NCBI GenBank assembly: GCA_905234355.1
Contig: CAJOHP010000039.1
Location: 1-18,537 of the forward strand
Source of the DNA: an uncultured Prevotella sp.
GTDB taxonomy: Bacteria; Bacteroidota; Bacteroidia; Bacteroidales; Bacteroidaceae
Direction: 5' to 3'
DNA: 18,537 nt
Position 1 is the stretch's first letter; each line of letters begins with the position of its first letter. Of this stretch, positions 1 through 6,700 are shown one piece after another. Below the pieces are notes generated by a model. That model ran no database searches, had not been told where the DNA came from, and saw nothing but the letters and a program-made list of their open reading frames with translations. The position numbers and the translations under genes were made by a program.

Positions 1-422
1 CGGTTGATGAGGATGTGAAGGTGAGGAATGCCGGACTTCGCATCAAAGTGAAGACAGGCAAATATCTGTGCTCTGTCCAGATTGAACTTGCCAGCTCCCT
101 TCTTCTTACCATCTTTGGTTTGGGCAGCTTTCTTGAACTCATCGAGGAACCGCTGCACATACTCGTACCAGTCATTGAGTGTCCATCCCTTTGTCTCATC
201 AAGGGATGGGGAAACCTCCAGTCGAAGGGTCGGCTTTTCGATTGGCTTACGCCTGAATTTCGGTTCATACTTCTGGTGGATGGTTTCCATCGCTCCCCAC
301 ATGGCGAGAGGAGTAAGCCCCTCGTCAAGGTTGCGTGTCAGTACGATGTCTGCGCGGTTATGCTTGGTGGCATAATTCGTCATGGCAGAACCATGAGCTA
401 TAGACCTTGCTTTCGCTATCAT
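1..422 (-). CDS. Relaxase (MobB-like), N-terminal part, cut by window edge
   Basis: The relaxase nicks oriT and leads the strand during mobilization. The frame reads from ATG at 422 down to the window edge, 140 codons with no stop. It begins MIAKARSIAHGSAMTNYATK and ends GIPHLHILINR. The HLH...N string matches the metal-binding histidine motif (HxHxxxN) of relaxases of the Bacteroides mobilization family. An early tyrosine (residue 17, in NYATK) could be catalytic, but that is not certain. The start lies 4 bp after the stop of the preceding relaxosome gene, as in mobAB pairs of Bacteroides mobilizable elements. Family and role are well supported; the C-terminal half and the exact MOB class cannot be judged because the gene leaves the window. 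Confidence 0.85.
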   Translation of the reverse strand, partial: MIAKARSIAHGSAMTNYATKHNRADIVLTRNLDEGLTPLAMWGAMETIHQKYEPKFRRKPIEKPTLRLEVSPSLDETKGWTLNDWYEYVQRFLDEFKKAAQTKDGKKKGAGKFNLDRAQIFACLHFDAKSGIPHLHILIN

Positions 423-426
423 ACAT

Positions 427-789
427 TTATCTTTTGAAAATTCCTTCTATCTCTACAAGTCGGCGGATTAGGCTGTTTACACCTTCAATCCATTGCTTCA
501 TGAACTGCTCGTTGCGGAAGTATTTCTTACGCTGTTCCTGGGTAGTGCCATGAAGGGCGTTCTTTATTAGAACCAGTTCACCACGGGCAGCTTTCAGCGA
601 CATCAGGGCATCAGCCTCCTTGTCGCTCATCACCACCTTTGGCTCCTGCCCCAAGGAGGTGTCATGGACGTACTGGCTTTTCTTCAGTCCACAGGCTGCA
701 GCCATGCTTACAATCTTTGTATTCTCGTCGGGCGTGTAGCACACGGTGATGCGTGGATTGCGCCCCTTACGTTCTATCTTCTGTTCCAT
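427..789 (-). CDS. Relaxosome accessory protein, MobC/MobA-like
   Basis: A 120-aa basic protein beginning MEQKIERKGRNPRITVCYTP. The pattern of a basic N-terminus, a short strand (RITVCYT), then helices with a small-residue turn (AAACGLKKSQYVHD) matches the ribbon-helix-helix accessory proteins (MobC family; called MobA in many Bacteroides elements) that bind oriT and help the relaxase nick. The C-terminal half is helical (KAARGELVLIKNALHG, then EQFMKQWIEGVNSLIRRLVEIEGIFKR split across the end). The gene ends 4 bp before the relaxase start, so the two are probably co-transcribed and co-translated. Upstream is a 183-bp gap that could hold oriT. A 14-bp palindrome covers the start codon and may allow autoregulation. 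The assignment rests on sequence pattern plus position. Confidence 0.75.
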   Translation of the reverse strand: MEQKIERKGRNPRITVCYTPDENTKIVSMAAACGLKKSQYVHDTSLGQEPKVVMSDKEADALMSLKAARGELVLIKNALHGTTQEQRKKYFRNEQFMKQWIEGVNSLIRRLVEIEGIFKR

Positions 790-799
790 TGACTAATGG
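786..799. repeat. Palindrome over the relaxosome gene start
   Basis: CCATT-gact-AATGG is a perfect 5-bp stem with a 4-nt loop. It includes the start codon of the minus-strand relaxosome gene. It could be an operator or an RNA hairpin that limits translation; neither is shown by the sequence alone. Confidence 0.35.
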
Positions 800-972
800 T
801 TTTATTTTTAGGGTTATAACAGGGTTTGGTCAACCCAATGCGAGCCTGCGAGTATTGCAAGAAGTCAAACAGTCGGGCAAGTAGCGTAGTGGATTGTCAG
901 ACATTGACACTTCTTGTTTAGAGAGTACGAAAATTCAGGCTCCCTTCGGGTTGTCCCAAGCCCTTGACGTGG
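790..972. other. Candidate oriT region between rep-like and mob genes
   Basis: This 183-bp gene-free gap lies directly upstream of the relaxosome and relaxase genes, where oriT sits in most Bacteroides mobilizable elements. It contains several short inverted repeats: GGGTT-tggtc-AACCC at 822-836, and CTTcGGG-ttgt-CCCaAG at 943-959. The nic site cannot be identified from sequence alone. It may also hold a promoter for the mob genes, but no clear -7 element was found. Confidence 0.35.
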
Positions 973-1848
973 TTACACGGCATCGTCGGCAGTCGTTTCG
1001 GACTGTGCCGTGGCGGTAGCATCTAAATGATGGTCGGCTTGCAGACCAGAGGAAGGCTGCGCCTCGCTCTCTGGGCTGTTACAGTCAGAGTCGGTGCCAG
1101 CCGAGGTGATGGATGGGGAAAGGCTTTCTTCAATCTGGGTGGCCGGCTCGACACCATCATTGAATAGTTCCTTTTCCCTACCGTTACCTTCTTTAGAATT
1201 GTCATAGCTGACAGGGGCAAAATGCTCAGTAGTGTACTCATCCCTTTGTTCGATAGTTTGCCCATCTGATTGATGTGCGGTTTTTTCCAAATCAATCTCA
1301 TTTGAAGAAAGGGATAAAGAATGGGGGGTGTTGGCATCATTCGCTGCGTTGGCATCAATCGCTTCACTGGTAACAATCGCTGTATTGGCTGCAATCGCTT
1401 CATTGGCATCATTGCCAACGACGGCATCTGCACATTTGTGGTTTGCCTTGATGCGCTGCTCGACATGCGGATTGCGTGAGTAATGCGTGTTGCGGATAAC
1501 CTGATTGCCAACATACCAACTGGCAACACAATGGACTGTGAAGACAGTAGTACGACAATTCGGCACGGATGATACCAGTCCCACCTCATGGAACATGTCA
1601 ACCATCTTGGATGCGGTCTTTCGGTTGCACTTCCAGAGCTTGGCAAGTTCAACTTCCGATATGGCGAACTGGCCAGGGGTTAGGTCAACTGAATACTCCT
1701 TCTTCTCATAGTGCGTCGGCTCTTTGACTGCCAGACGGAGGAAGGTAGCAAAGCACTTAATGCGGTCAAATCCCTGCGCGTAGTTGAACAGGAAATCCAA
1801 CTGTCGGTCTGATAAGAACAGACCATAAAACAAATCTTTATCGTACAT
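973..1848 (-). CDS. Winged-helix replication-initiator-like protein of mobile element
   Basis: A 291-aa protein starting MYDKDLFYGLFLSDRQLDFL. The first 115 or so residues look like a folded winged-helix DNA-binding domain: ELAKLWKCNRKTASKMVDMF is a helix-turn-helix, followed by VGLVSSVPNCRTTVFTVH as a wing. The remainder is low complexity: an Asn/Ala-rich stretch at about residues 143-172 built of six-residue repeats (such as EAIAAN, EAIDAN), then an acidic, Ser/Thr-rich tail. This layout, an N-terminal winged helix followed by a repeat-bearing variable part, recalls RepA_N/DnaD-like plasmid initiators, so a replication role is inferred but not proven. It lies between the regulator pair and the mob genes of the element. 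A transcription factor controlling transfer is the alternative. Confidence 0.55.
   Translation of the reverse strand: MYDKDLFYGLFLSDRQLDFLFNYAQGFDRIKCFATFLRLAVKEPTHYEKKEYSVDLTPGQFAISEVELAKLWKCNRKTASKMVDMFHEVGLVSSVPNCRTTVFTVHCVASWYVGNQVIRNTHYSRNPHVEQRIKANHKCADAVVGNDANEAIAANTAIVTSEAIDANAANDANTPHSLSLSSNEIDLEKTAHQSDGQTIEQRDEYTTEHFAPVSYDNSKEGNGREKELFNDGVEPATQIEESLSPSITSAGTDSDCNSPESEAQPSSGLQADHHLDATATAQSETTADDAV
1331..1420. repeat. Five 18-bp imperfect tandem repeats (iteron-like)
   Basis: Units start at 1331, 1349, 1367, 1385 and 1403. The first reads TTGGCATCATTCGCTGCG and the second TTGGCATCAATCGCTTCA; the others diverge by several bases but keep the 18-bp period. The repeats lie inside the rep-like gene, in phase with its codons, and encode six-residue Asn/Ala units. 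They could be DNA binding sites for the initiator (iterons) or simply a protein linker that grew by slippage. Confidence 0.8.
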
Positions 1849-1871
1849 ATCTCATTGATTTTAATTGTTAT

Positions 1872-1885
1872 GGGTGCGGACACCC
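1872..1885. terminator. Small hairpin between 102-aa gene and rep-like gene
   Basis: GGGTG-cgga-CACCC forms a perfect 5-bp GC-rich stem with a 4-nt loop, in the 67-bp gap ahead of the rep-like gene start at 1848. On the minus strand it is followed by an A-rich rather than a T-rich run. It is therefore more likely an attenuator-like or leader hairpin than a simple terminator. Confidence 0.25.
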
Positions 1886-1915
1886 TTCATGTTCACTTAT
1901 CATCCTTGGGTTTAC

Positions 1916-2224
1916 TCATCTGTGACAACCTCTGCTGCGAGTCTGCGGCAAGTCATCTGCGATACTGATAAGGGCATCGTTCAACTTCTTTTCCTCCGCC
2001 TTGTTCAACAGATGGATGGCATCAATGTTGATGGCGAGTGCGGCGGCTTCACGTCCGTACCTGATAGCCTCCTGGTCATCATCAATGGCTCTGTTCGCTC
2101 CTGTAGCTTCGATGTAGTCGTTCACCTTGTCACGCATGGTAAAATAGCCCAAGCCAGTCTTGGCCCAATTAGCAGCTGAGTAAACGGCACTCTCTTTGAG
2201 TGCAGACAGTTCCTGTTCCTTCAT
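1916..2224 (-). CDS. Unknown 102-aa mobile-element protein
   Basis: I do not recognise this protein. It begins MKEQELSALKESAVYSAANW and is predicted mostly helical, with charged heptads (NKAEEKKLNDALISIADDL) near the end. It has no signal peptide or membrane segment. Its ATG starts one base after the TGA of the excisionase-like gene, so translation is very likely coupled to it. Ahead of it lies the regulator and after it the rep-like gene, so a role in element maintenance, excision or control of transfer is plausible from context only. Codon pattern and length are consistent with a real gene. Confidence 0.65.
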   Translation of the reverse strand: MKEQELSALKESAVYSAANWAKTGLGYFTMRDKVNDYIEATGANRAIDDDQEAIRYGREAAALAINIDAIHLLNKAEEKKLNDALISIADDLPQTRSRGCHR

Positions 2225-2225
2225 G

Positions 2226-2558
2226 TCAGTGCTTCTTGCTTAGAGTTTGCATGTGAAGACGGGCTTCTTCGTCAATCTCCTCTTGGGTATAGACACGGTT
2301 CCTGCGAATCCACGAAAGGATGTCTGCCTTCTCGAAGAAAATCATCTTTCCGTTGGGCCGGTAGAAGGGGATGCTCTGGTCGCACGTCATCTTATATAAG
2401 GTACTGCGAGCCATGCCCATGAACTTGGCGGCTTCTTCCACGGTTAATACTTCCTTGCCATTGTCAAGGATGTCTTCCAGAGAGTCAACGCGCTTCTGGA
2501 GTTCTGCAACCTGTCGTTGCAGTTGGGTGTCCTTTGGGACGGAATTCTGCTGATTCAT
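2226..2558 (-). CDS. Excisionase-like HTH (MerR/HTH_17) DNA-binding protein
   Basis: A 110-aa protein with an N-terminal coiled-coil stretch (LQRQVAELQKRVDSLEDIL), then the HTH_17 signature: TVEEAAKFMGMARSTLYKM, a wing containing PFYRPNGKMIFF, and KADILSWIRRNR. This is the family of Bacteroides element regulators and excisionase-like (Xis) proteins that bind near att sites or control excision. I chose ATG at 2558; an in-frame GTG at 2597 would add 13 poorly conserved-looking residues. It is the first gene of the leftward mobile module, with a candidate promoter at 2620-2645. It is one base from the next gene. Whether it acts as excisionase or as transcription activator cannot be decided here. 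Confidence 0.85.
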   Translation of the reverse strand: MNQQNSVPKDTQLQRQVAELQKRVDSLEDILDNGKEVLTVEEAAKFMGMARSTLYKMTCDQSIPFYRPNGKMIFFEKADILSWIRRNRVYTQEEIDEEARLHMQTLSKKH

Positions 2559-2619
2559 TTTCAAATACTTTTTAGTTTTACTATTTATACTTTTCACGAA
2601 TTATCATTCAATCGGGCGG

Positions 2620-2645
2620 CAAAGTAAATAAGACAATCTCAATAA
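2620..2645 (-). promoter_or_regulatory. Candidate promoter of the mobile module
   Basis: On the minus strand, TTATTG (about -33) and TTTACTTTG (about -7) resemble the Bacteroidetes pattern TTTG-N19-21-TAnnTTTG, but imperfectly. It lies about 60 bp upstream of the excisionase-like ATG at 2558. Confidence 0.35.
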
Positions 2646-2914
2646 AAGGAAAAAATTGAAACCAAACTCTTGATTTAACACTTTTACGACCGGACTGGTT
2701 CTAAAGCATGTCCTGATTAGTACCAACATCGGAAGTAACACCTTCATTTGAATTGCCTCTGCAATGCTCCCTCGCCGCATCCTCCACTGACCAGATAAAC
2801 CATAGCTTTTGCCAGCCAAAAGAGAAATGTGGCGATGCGAAGTTAGGGGTAAAGAATTAGGTGAAAGAAAAACGAAGAAAGAAATGTTCGCTTTTTCAGA
2901 ATACTTAACCGACG

Positions 2915-2942
2915 AGTATGATTTTGCGCCAAAAATCATACT
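2915..2942. repeat. Perfect 11-bp inverted repeat, 6-nt loop
   Basis: The arms AGTATGATTTT (2915-2925) and AAAATCATACT (2932-2942) are exact reverse complements around GCGCCA. The arms are AT-rich and not followed by a T-run, so a protein-binding site near the element end is as likely as a terminator. Confidence 0.6.
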
Positions 2943-3068
2943 AATAAACCGTTCGGGATGGTTATTTTCCTTCACTATATTACAATCGGAAAGAAGAAGG
3001 TTTGCAGCACCTGTTCGTGCCACTTCCGACATACAAATCCCACTACAAAATATCTCGCTAAAAAAAGT

Positions 3069-3189
3069 CGTAACAAATCGCTTCATTTTCAAAAAAGTTT
3101 TGTATCTTTGCATTGTGTTTCAGCCCACCTTGCACCACATTTCGGATGCTTCGATTTATTTAACACAATTTTGGTGCAGATTTGTTACG
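3069..3189. repeat. 11-bp inverted repeat flanking a promoter-like core
   Basis: CGTAACAAATC at 3069-3079 is the exact reverse complement of GATTTGTTACG at 3179-3189. The pair is centred near 3129 and encloses GTATCTTTGC at 3102-3111. Such paired sites near an element end could be recombinase or regulator arm sites; chance is not excluded for 11 bp in AT-rich DNA. Confidence 0.4.
3103..3110 (+). promoter_or_regulatory. -7 promoter element without clear intact target gene
   Basis: TATCTTTG matches the Bacteroidetes -7 consensus TAnnTTTG and is followed by CATTGTG. No exact -33 TTTG was seen at the right distance. Reading rightwards, it would transcribe the start-less frame at 3164-3346. It may be the promoter of a chromosomal gene disrupted by the element, or an outward promoter of the element end. 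Confidence 0.4.
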
Positions 3190-3346
3190 TTTGGAGAAAA
3201 CGAAATTTGAAACCACTGAAACACAGAGGTTTACAAACTTTCTAAAACTTACGAAGTACAGCCGCAACTACACCGCTACCTGCGGCGGACTGAAAGTGCT
3301 GCAGGCCGCCGACATGGAGGCTATATACAAGATGGCACGGGGATAG
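3164..3346 (+). pseudogene. Start-less open frame, possible 3' remnant of a gene
   Basis: After an in-frame TAA at 3161, the frame is open for 60 codons to TAG at 3344. The C-terminal part (LTKYSRNYTATCGGLKVLQA, then ADMEAIYKMARG) has the look of real coding sequence, and the base composition from about 3,250 shifts to the GC-rich chromosomal style. There is no ATG near the start; the only candidates are TTG at 3182 and 3191. I do not recognise the family. It could be the 3' end of a chromosomal gene cut by insertion or decay, or a small gene using a TTG start. It converges on the small membrane-protein gene at 3364. Confidence 0.35.
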
Positions 3347-3363
3347 GCGACCGACAGGCTAAA

Positions 3364-3720
3364 CTAAAGCAGATATCGCCAGATGACGTAGAAGATAGCG
3401 GCAAAAAAGATGATGAAGAATGTGCAACCGGTGCGGTGGCGACGATCGACGAGATGACGCACGACAGCAATGATTACCACGAGAATGACGATTGCGATGA
3501 TTTCATCCATGTAGTCATAGATACTGAACACGGGCTGCTCCTCTTCGGGCAGCTCGCCTTCTTCTATCATGCGCTGCCAGCCTCTGCCGACAGGTTGCTC
3601 GGGAGCGTCTTGCTCGTCTTCCTGCGCCTGGGTGGCAACGGCAGGCAGGAGCGTGAGCATGGCAGCAGCGAGATGGCGCTGGCTATCGGTATTGGCCAAG
3701 TAAATGTCGATTTTCTTCAT
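3364..3720 (-). CDS. Small two-helix membrane protein, coupled to mfd
   Basis: A 118-aa protein starting MKKIDIYLANTDSQRHLAAA. A hydrophobic stretch ending ATQA at about residues 18-32 could be a signal sequence cleaved before QEDEQDAPEQ. An acidic region follows (EEGELPEEEQPVFSIYDYMD). Two membrane helices then lie at about 73-91 (IIAIVILVVIIAVVRHLV) and 99-116 (CTFFIIFFAAIFYVIWRYL). The ATG overlaps the mfd TGA as ATGA, which argues for this start over a longer frame running into mfd. No family is recognised. Coupling to mfd suggests co-expression only; a DNA-repair role should not be assumed. Confidence 0.7.
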   Translation of the reverse strand: MKKIDIYLANTDSQRHLAAAMLTLLPAVATQAQEDEQDAPEQPVGRGWQRMIEEGELPEEEQPVFSIYDYMDEIIAIVILVVIIAVVRHLVDRRHRTGCTFFIIFFAAIFYVIWRYLL

Positions 3721-6700
3721 AGTTCTGTTTGTGTGATGGTTTGTAGGGTACGCAGGGCCTCGTCGACCGTGGGCACCTGACTGACGGCCAGAGAGCGCTT
3801 CACCCCTCCTTTGGCAGAAGAGGCGGCGGTCTCCCGCAGGCTGCACCGCCTCACGTTTTGTGCAGCATAGGAGAGCACACGGCCAAAGGCTTCGCTCTGA
3901 TAGTAGGGACTGTTGGCGTTGGACACGAAGTAGAGCAGCATACTGCCTTGCTTGAGCAGGATTTTCTCGCACCCAAGCTGCTGCCCCAGGCGGCGCAGCG
4001 GCACCACCCGCAGCAGCTCCTCGGCCTGCGGGGGCAACGGCCCGAAGCGGTCGATGAGACGCAGGCGATAGGCTTCGAGCTCAGTATCGTTGCGTGTGCT
4101 GTCGAGCTCGCGGTAGAGCAGCATGCGCTCGGAGTCGCTGGGCACATACTGGTCGGGGAAATACATCTCAAGGTCGGCCTCCAAAGTACAGTCGGCAACG
4201 AATGGGCCGGCCGTTTCCACAGCCACCTCGGGAGGATGTGACGGTGCACGGAGCGACGTCTTCTCTCCTGCAGGAGTGTCGGGTGGACATTCATTCTTCA
4301 GCTCGGCCATGGCCTCGTTGAGTATCTTCTGATAGGTCTCATAGCCCAGGTCGCTGATGAAGCCCGACTGCTCGGCTCCGAGCAGATTGCCCGCACCGCG
4401 TATGTCGAGGTCCTGCATGGCGATGTTGATGCCGGAGCCCAGGTCGCTGAAGTTCTCGAGCGCCTCCAGGCGGCGGCGAGCATCGACAGGCAGGGCGGCC
4501 AGCGGCGGGGCCAGCAGATAGCAGAAGGCCTTGCGGTTGCCGCGCCCCACACGGCCGCGCATCTGGTGCAGGTCGGACAGACCGAAATTGTGGGCGCCGT
4601 TGATGATGATGGTGTTGGCGTTGGGTATGTCGATGCCGTTCTCAACGATGGTGGTGGAGAGCAGCACGTCGTAGTCATAATTGGAGAAGTCGAGGATGAT
4701 CTGTTCCAGTTCCTCGGGTTTCATCTGCCCGTGGCCGATGGCTATGCGGCAATCGGGGATGTACTGGCGGATGACCTCGCTGAGGTGGGTGAGCTCGCTG
4801 ATGCGGTTGTTGACGAAGTAGACCTGTCCGTTGCGCGACATCTCGAAGTTGATGGCGTCGACGATGATTTCGGCCGAGAAGGTGTGTATCTCCGTCTGTA
4901 TGGGGTAGCGGTTGGGCGGTGGCGTCTGTATGACGCTCAGGTCGCGTGCTCCCACGAGCGAGAACTGCAGCGTGCGGGGTATGGGTGTGGCGCTCATGGT
5001 GAGCGTGTCGACATTGGTCTTCAGCTGCCGCAGCTTCTCCTTCGTAGAGACGCCGAACTTCTGTTCCTCGTCGATGATGAGCAGTCCGAGGTCGCGGAAC
5101 TTGACCGTCTTGCCCACCAGCTTGTGTGTGCCTATGAGTATGTCTATCTTGCCCTCGGCCAGGTCGGCGAGCAACTGATGCGTCTGCTTGGCCGTGCGGG
5201 CCCTGGTGAGGTAGTCCACACGCACGGGCATGTCCTTGAGCCGGCTGGAGAAGGTGCGGTAGTGCTGATAGGCCAGCACGGTGGTGGGCACGAGCACGGC
5301 CACCTGCTTGCCGTCGGTAGCGGCCTTGAAGGCGGCGCGCACGGCCACCTCGGTCTTGCCGAAGCCCACATCGCCGCACACCAAGCGGTCCATGGGACGC
5401 GGCTGCTCCATGTCGGCCTTGACGTCCTGCGTAGCCTTCAGCTGGTCGGGGGTGTCCTCGTAGAGGAACGAGGCCTCGAGGGCGTGCTGCAGGTAGCTGT
5501 CGTGGCTGAAGGCAAAACCGCGCTGATGGCGACGTGAGGCATAGAGGCGGATGAGGTCGCGGGCGATGTCCTTGATGTGCTGCTTGGTGCGCTCCTTCAG
5601 CCGCTCCCACTGCCCGGTGCCGAGGGTCGACACGCGGGGTGGCTGTCCGCCGTCCTGTGACTTGTATTTCGACACCTTGTTGAGCGAGTGTATCGACACG
5701 TAGATGGCGTCGCCATGCTGATAGATGATCTTTATCATCTCCTGGAATCCGCCACGCTCTATCGGCATGCGCACCAGACCACCAAAGCGGCCTATGCCAT
5801 GGTCGACGTGCACGATGTAGTCGCCCAGTTCAAACTGCTGTATCTCCTTGAGCGTGAGCGCCATCTTGCCGCTGCGGGCCTTGTCGCTCTTGAGATTGAA
5901 CTTATGGAAACGGTCGAAGATCTGGTGGTCGGTAAAGAGACACACGCGCTGGTCGTGGTCGACGAAGCCTTCGTGCAGCGTATGGTCGACGGGAGTGAAA
6001 AGAGTTTTCTCTTCTTCCCTTTCACCTGAGAGTATTTCCCTCAACCGGTCGTTCTGCTTCTGGCTGTCGGCCAGCACATAGATAGTGTAGCCCTTGAGCT
6101 GATAGTCCTCAAAGGTCTGGGCAAGCATCTCGAAGTTTTTGTGGAACAGGGGCTGGGCACTCGTGCGGAAGCGGATGACAGCGTCTGCATCGGCTGTGCG
6201 CACGGGGTGTGCCGCGTCGTCAGTCTTACTGCTGGCAAGACAGACTTTCTGAAAAGGCTCGCTGTCGGCCATGAAGCGTGCTCCGCCTATGAGCTGGCTG
6301 TCGCGCCGTAGCTCGCGCTCTATCTCGCGGCGCTCCATCTCGGTGGCGCCTTCCAGACGCTCGGTCACAGCTTGAGAGGAGAAGCCCTCATGGAAGACAC
6401 GCTCGACGGCGTCGCGCACGTACATATAGTTTTTTGCCACCAGCACCGCATCCGACGGCAGGAAGGCAAAGAGCGACTCTTTCTCCTCGACAGCCGACAG
6501 CTCGGGCACGATGCTCACCTGCTCATGGCGCTCACGCGACAGCTGGTCTTCCACCTGGAAGGAGCGGATGGAGTCGATGTCGTCGCCAAAGAAATCGATG
6601 CGGTAGGGATACTCATAGCTATAGCTGAACACATCGAGTATGCTGCCACGCAGGGCAAACTGCCCTGGCTCGTAGACATAGTCGACCTCGGTGAAGCCAA

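Larger units (their letters stand above)
2598..3163. other. AT-rich gene-free stretch, probable element end
   Basis: Some 570 bp without a convincing gene. It holds the mobile-module promoter, a perfect hairpin at 2915-2942, an 11-bp inverted repeat arm at 3069-3079 and a plus-strand promoter at 3103-3110. Base composition is clearly more AT-rich than the mfd region to the right. Open frames here (minus 2604-3113, plus 2809-3210) have no recognisable domain, overlap each other and span promoters, so they are not called. The most likely reading is the terminal region of the integrated element. Confidence 0.45.

Noticed and set aside
1331..1420. CRISPR array
   Set aside because: The 18-bp units are directly adjacent with no spacers and lie inside a coding frame.
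2604..3113. Minus-strand open frame of 169 codons
   Set aside because: No recognisable domain, overlaps the candidate mobile-module promoter and the plus-strand promoter, and competes with another long open frame. It is likely chance in the element-end DNA.
2809..3210. Plus-strand open frame of 133 codons
   Set aside because: It runs across the -7 element at 3103-3110 and has no recognisable fold; it is incompatible with the promoter reading.
2656..3215. TTGAAACCA at 2656-2664 and 3207-3215 as possible att direct repeats
   Set aside because: Only 9 bp and in AT-rich DNA. The first copy lies next to the Xis-like gene promoter, so both copies would be near one element end rather than flanking an element.
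4566..5537. Long plus-strand open frame opposite mfd
   Set aside because: It is antisense to the conserved translocase domain of mfd. Its Val/Gly/Asp/His-rich composition is that of a GC-rich shadow frame.
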